From a bacterium (GTDB taxonomy: Bacteria > SZUA-79 > Acidulodesulfobacterales > Acidulodesulfobacteraceae), in NCBI GenBank assembly GCA_021781285.1, contig JAJXXD010000045.1:1-15366 (forward strand): a stretch of 15,366 bases of DNA. Direction: 5' to 3'. The notes beneath the pieces are model-generated. The model was not told the origin of the DNA and did not search any database. It saw only the letters and a list, made by a program, of their open reading frames with translations. Of this stretch, positions 15,338 to 15,366 are shown one piece after another (position 1 is the stretch's first letter; each line of letters starts with the position of its first letter). The position numbers were made by a program, and so were the translations under genes.

Positions 15338-15366
15338 AAATCATCATACTCTCAAAATTATATGGG

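Overview
This AT-rich window comes from a bacterial chromosome and is almost fully coding. The codon style (many AAA, ATA and TTT codons, mostly TAA stops), the anaerobic metabolism it encodes and an exact parS-like palindrome fit an anaerobic or microaerophilic bacterium. I cannot name the taxon from sequence alone. Related gene sets are known in deltaproteobacterial and other anaerobic lineages, so any placement there is inference.

Layout. At the left edge (3-1130, +) is the C-terminal part of a molybdopterin oxidoreductase. A 98-nt inverted-repeat element begins exactly at its stop codon and is followed by a good sigma70-type promoter. That promoter reads into six + strand genes (1327-8444) that look like a formate hydrogenlyase / hydrogenase-4 (Hyf) membrane complex: hyfB, hyfC, hyfE, hyfF, hyfG and hyfI. 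A 200-220 nt gap with an extended -10 promoter candidate separates these from two more + strand genes. These are a NuoE-NuoF fusion (NADH/FMN module) and a 995-residue formate dehydrogenase alpha subunit. The latter has a complete NuoG-like iron-sulfur N-terminus and an apparent FdsD-like C-terminal domain. On the - strand, convergent with the operon, lie a radical SAM protein with a C-terminal helix-hairpin-helix (the DNA modification/repair family) and a small four-helix membrane protein (DUF4149-like). A perfect palindrome containing the parS consensus sits between the convergent genes. The last ~235 nt are AT-rich, with an inverted repeat and at most a 36-codon micro-ORF.

How the genes may work together. 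The Hyf-like large subunit (hyfG) has lost all four cysteines that hold the NiFe site, so the complex is not a hydrogenase. It fits the energy-converting-hydrogenase-related (Ehr) type. The neighbouring NuoEF fusion and FDH together resemble the N-module of complex I, with a catalytically intact formate dehydrogenase where complex I has the inert NuoG molybdopterin domain. The membrane subunits keep the key charged residues of ion-pumping antiporter-like subunits. My inference is that the window may encode a composite complex linking formate, NAD(H) and an unknown electron carrier (possibly quinone) to ion translocation. The main gap in this model is that no NuoI/HyfH-type ferredoxin subunit is present in the window.
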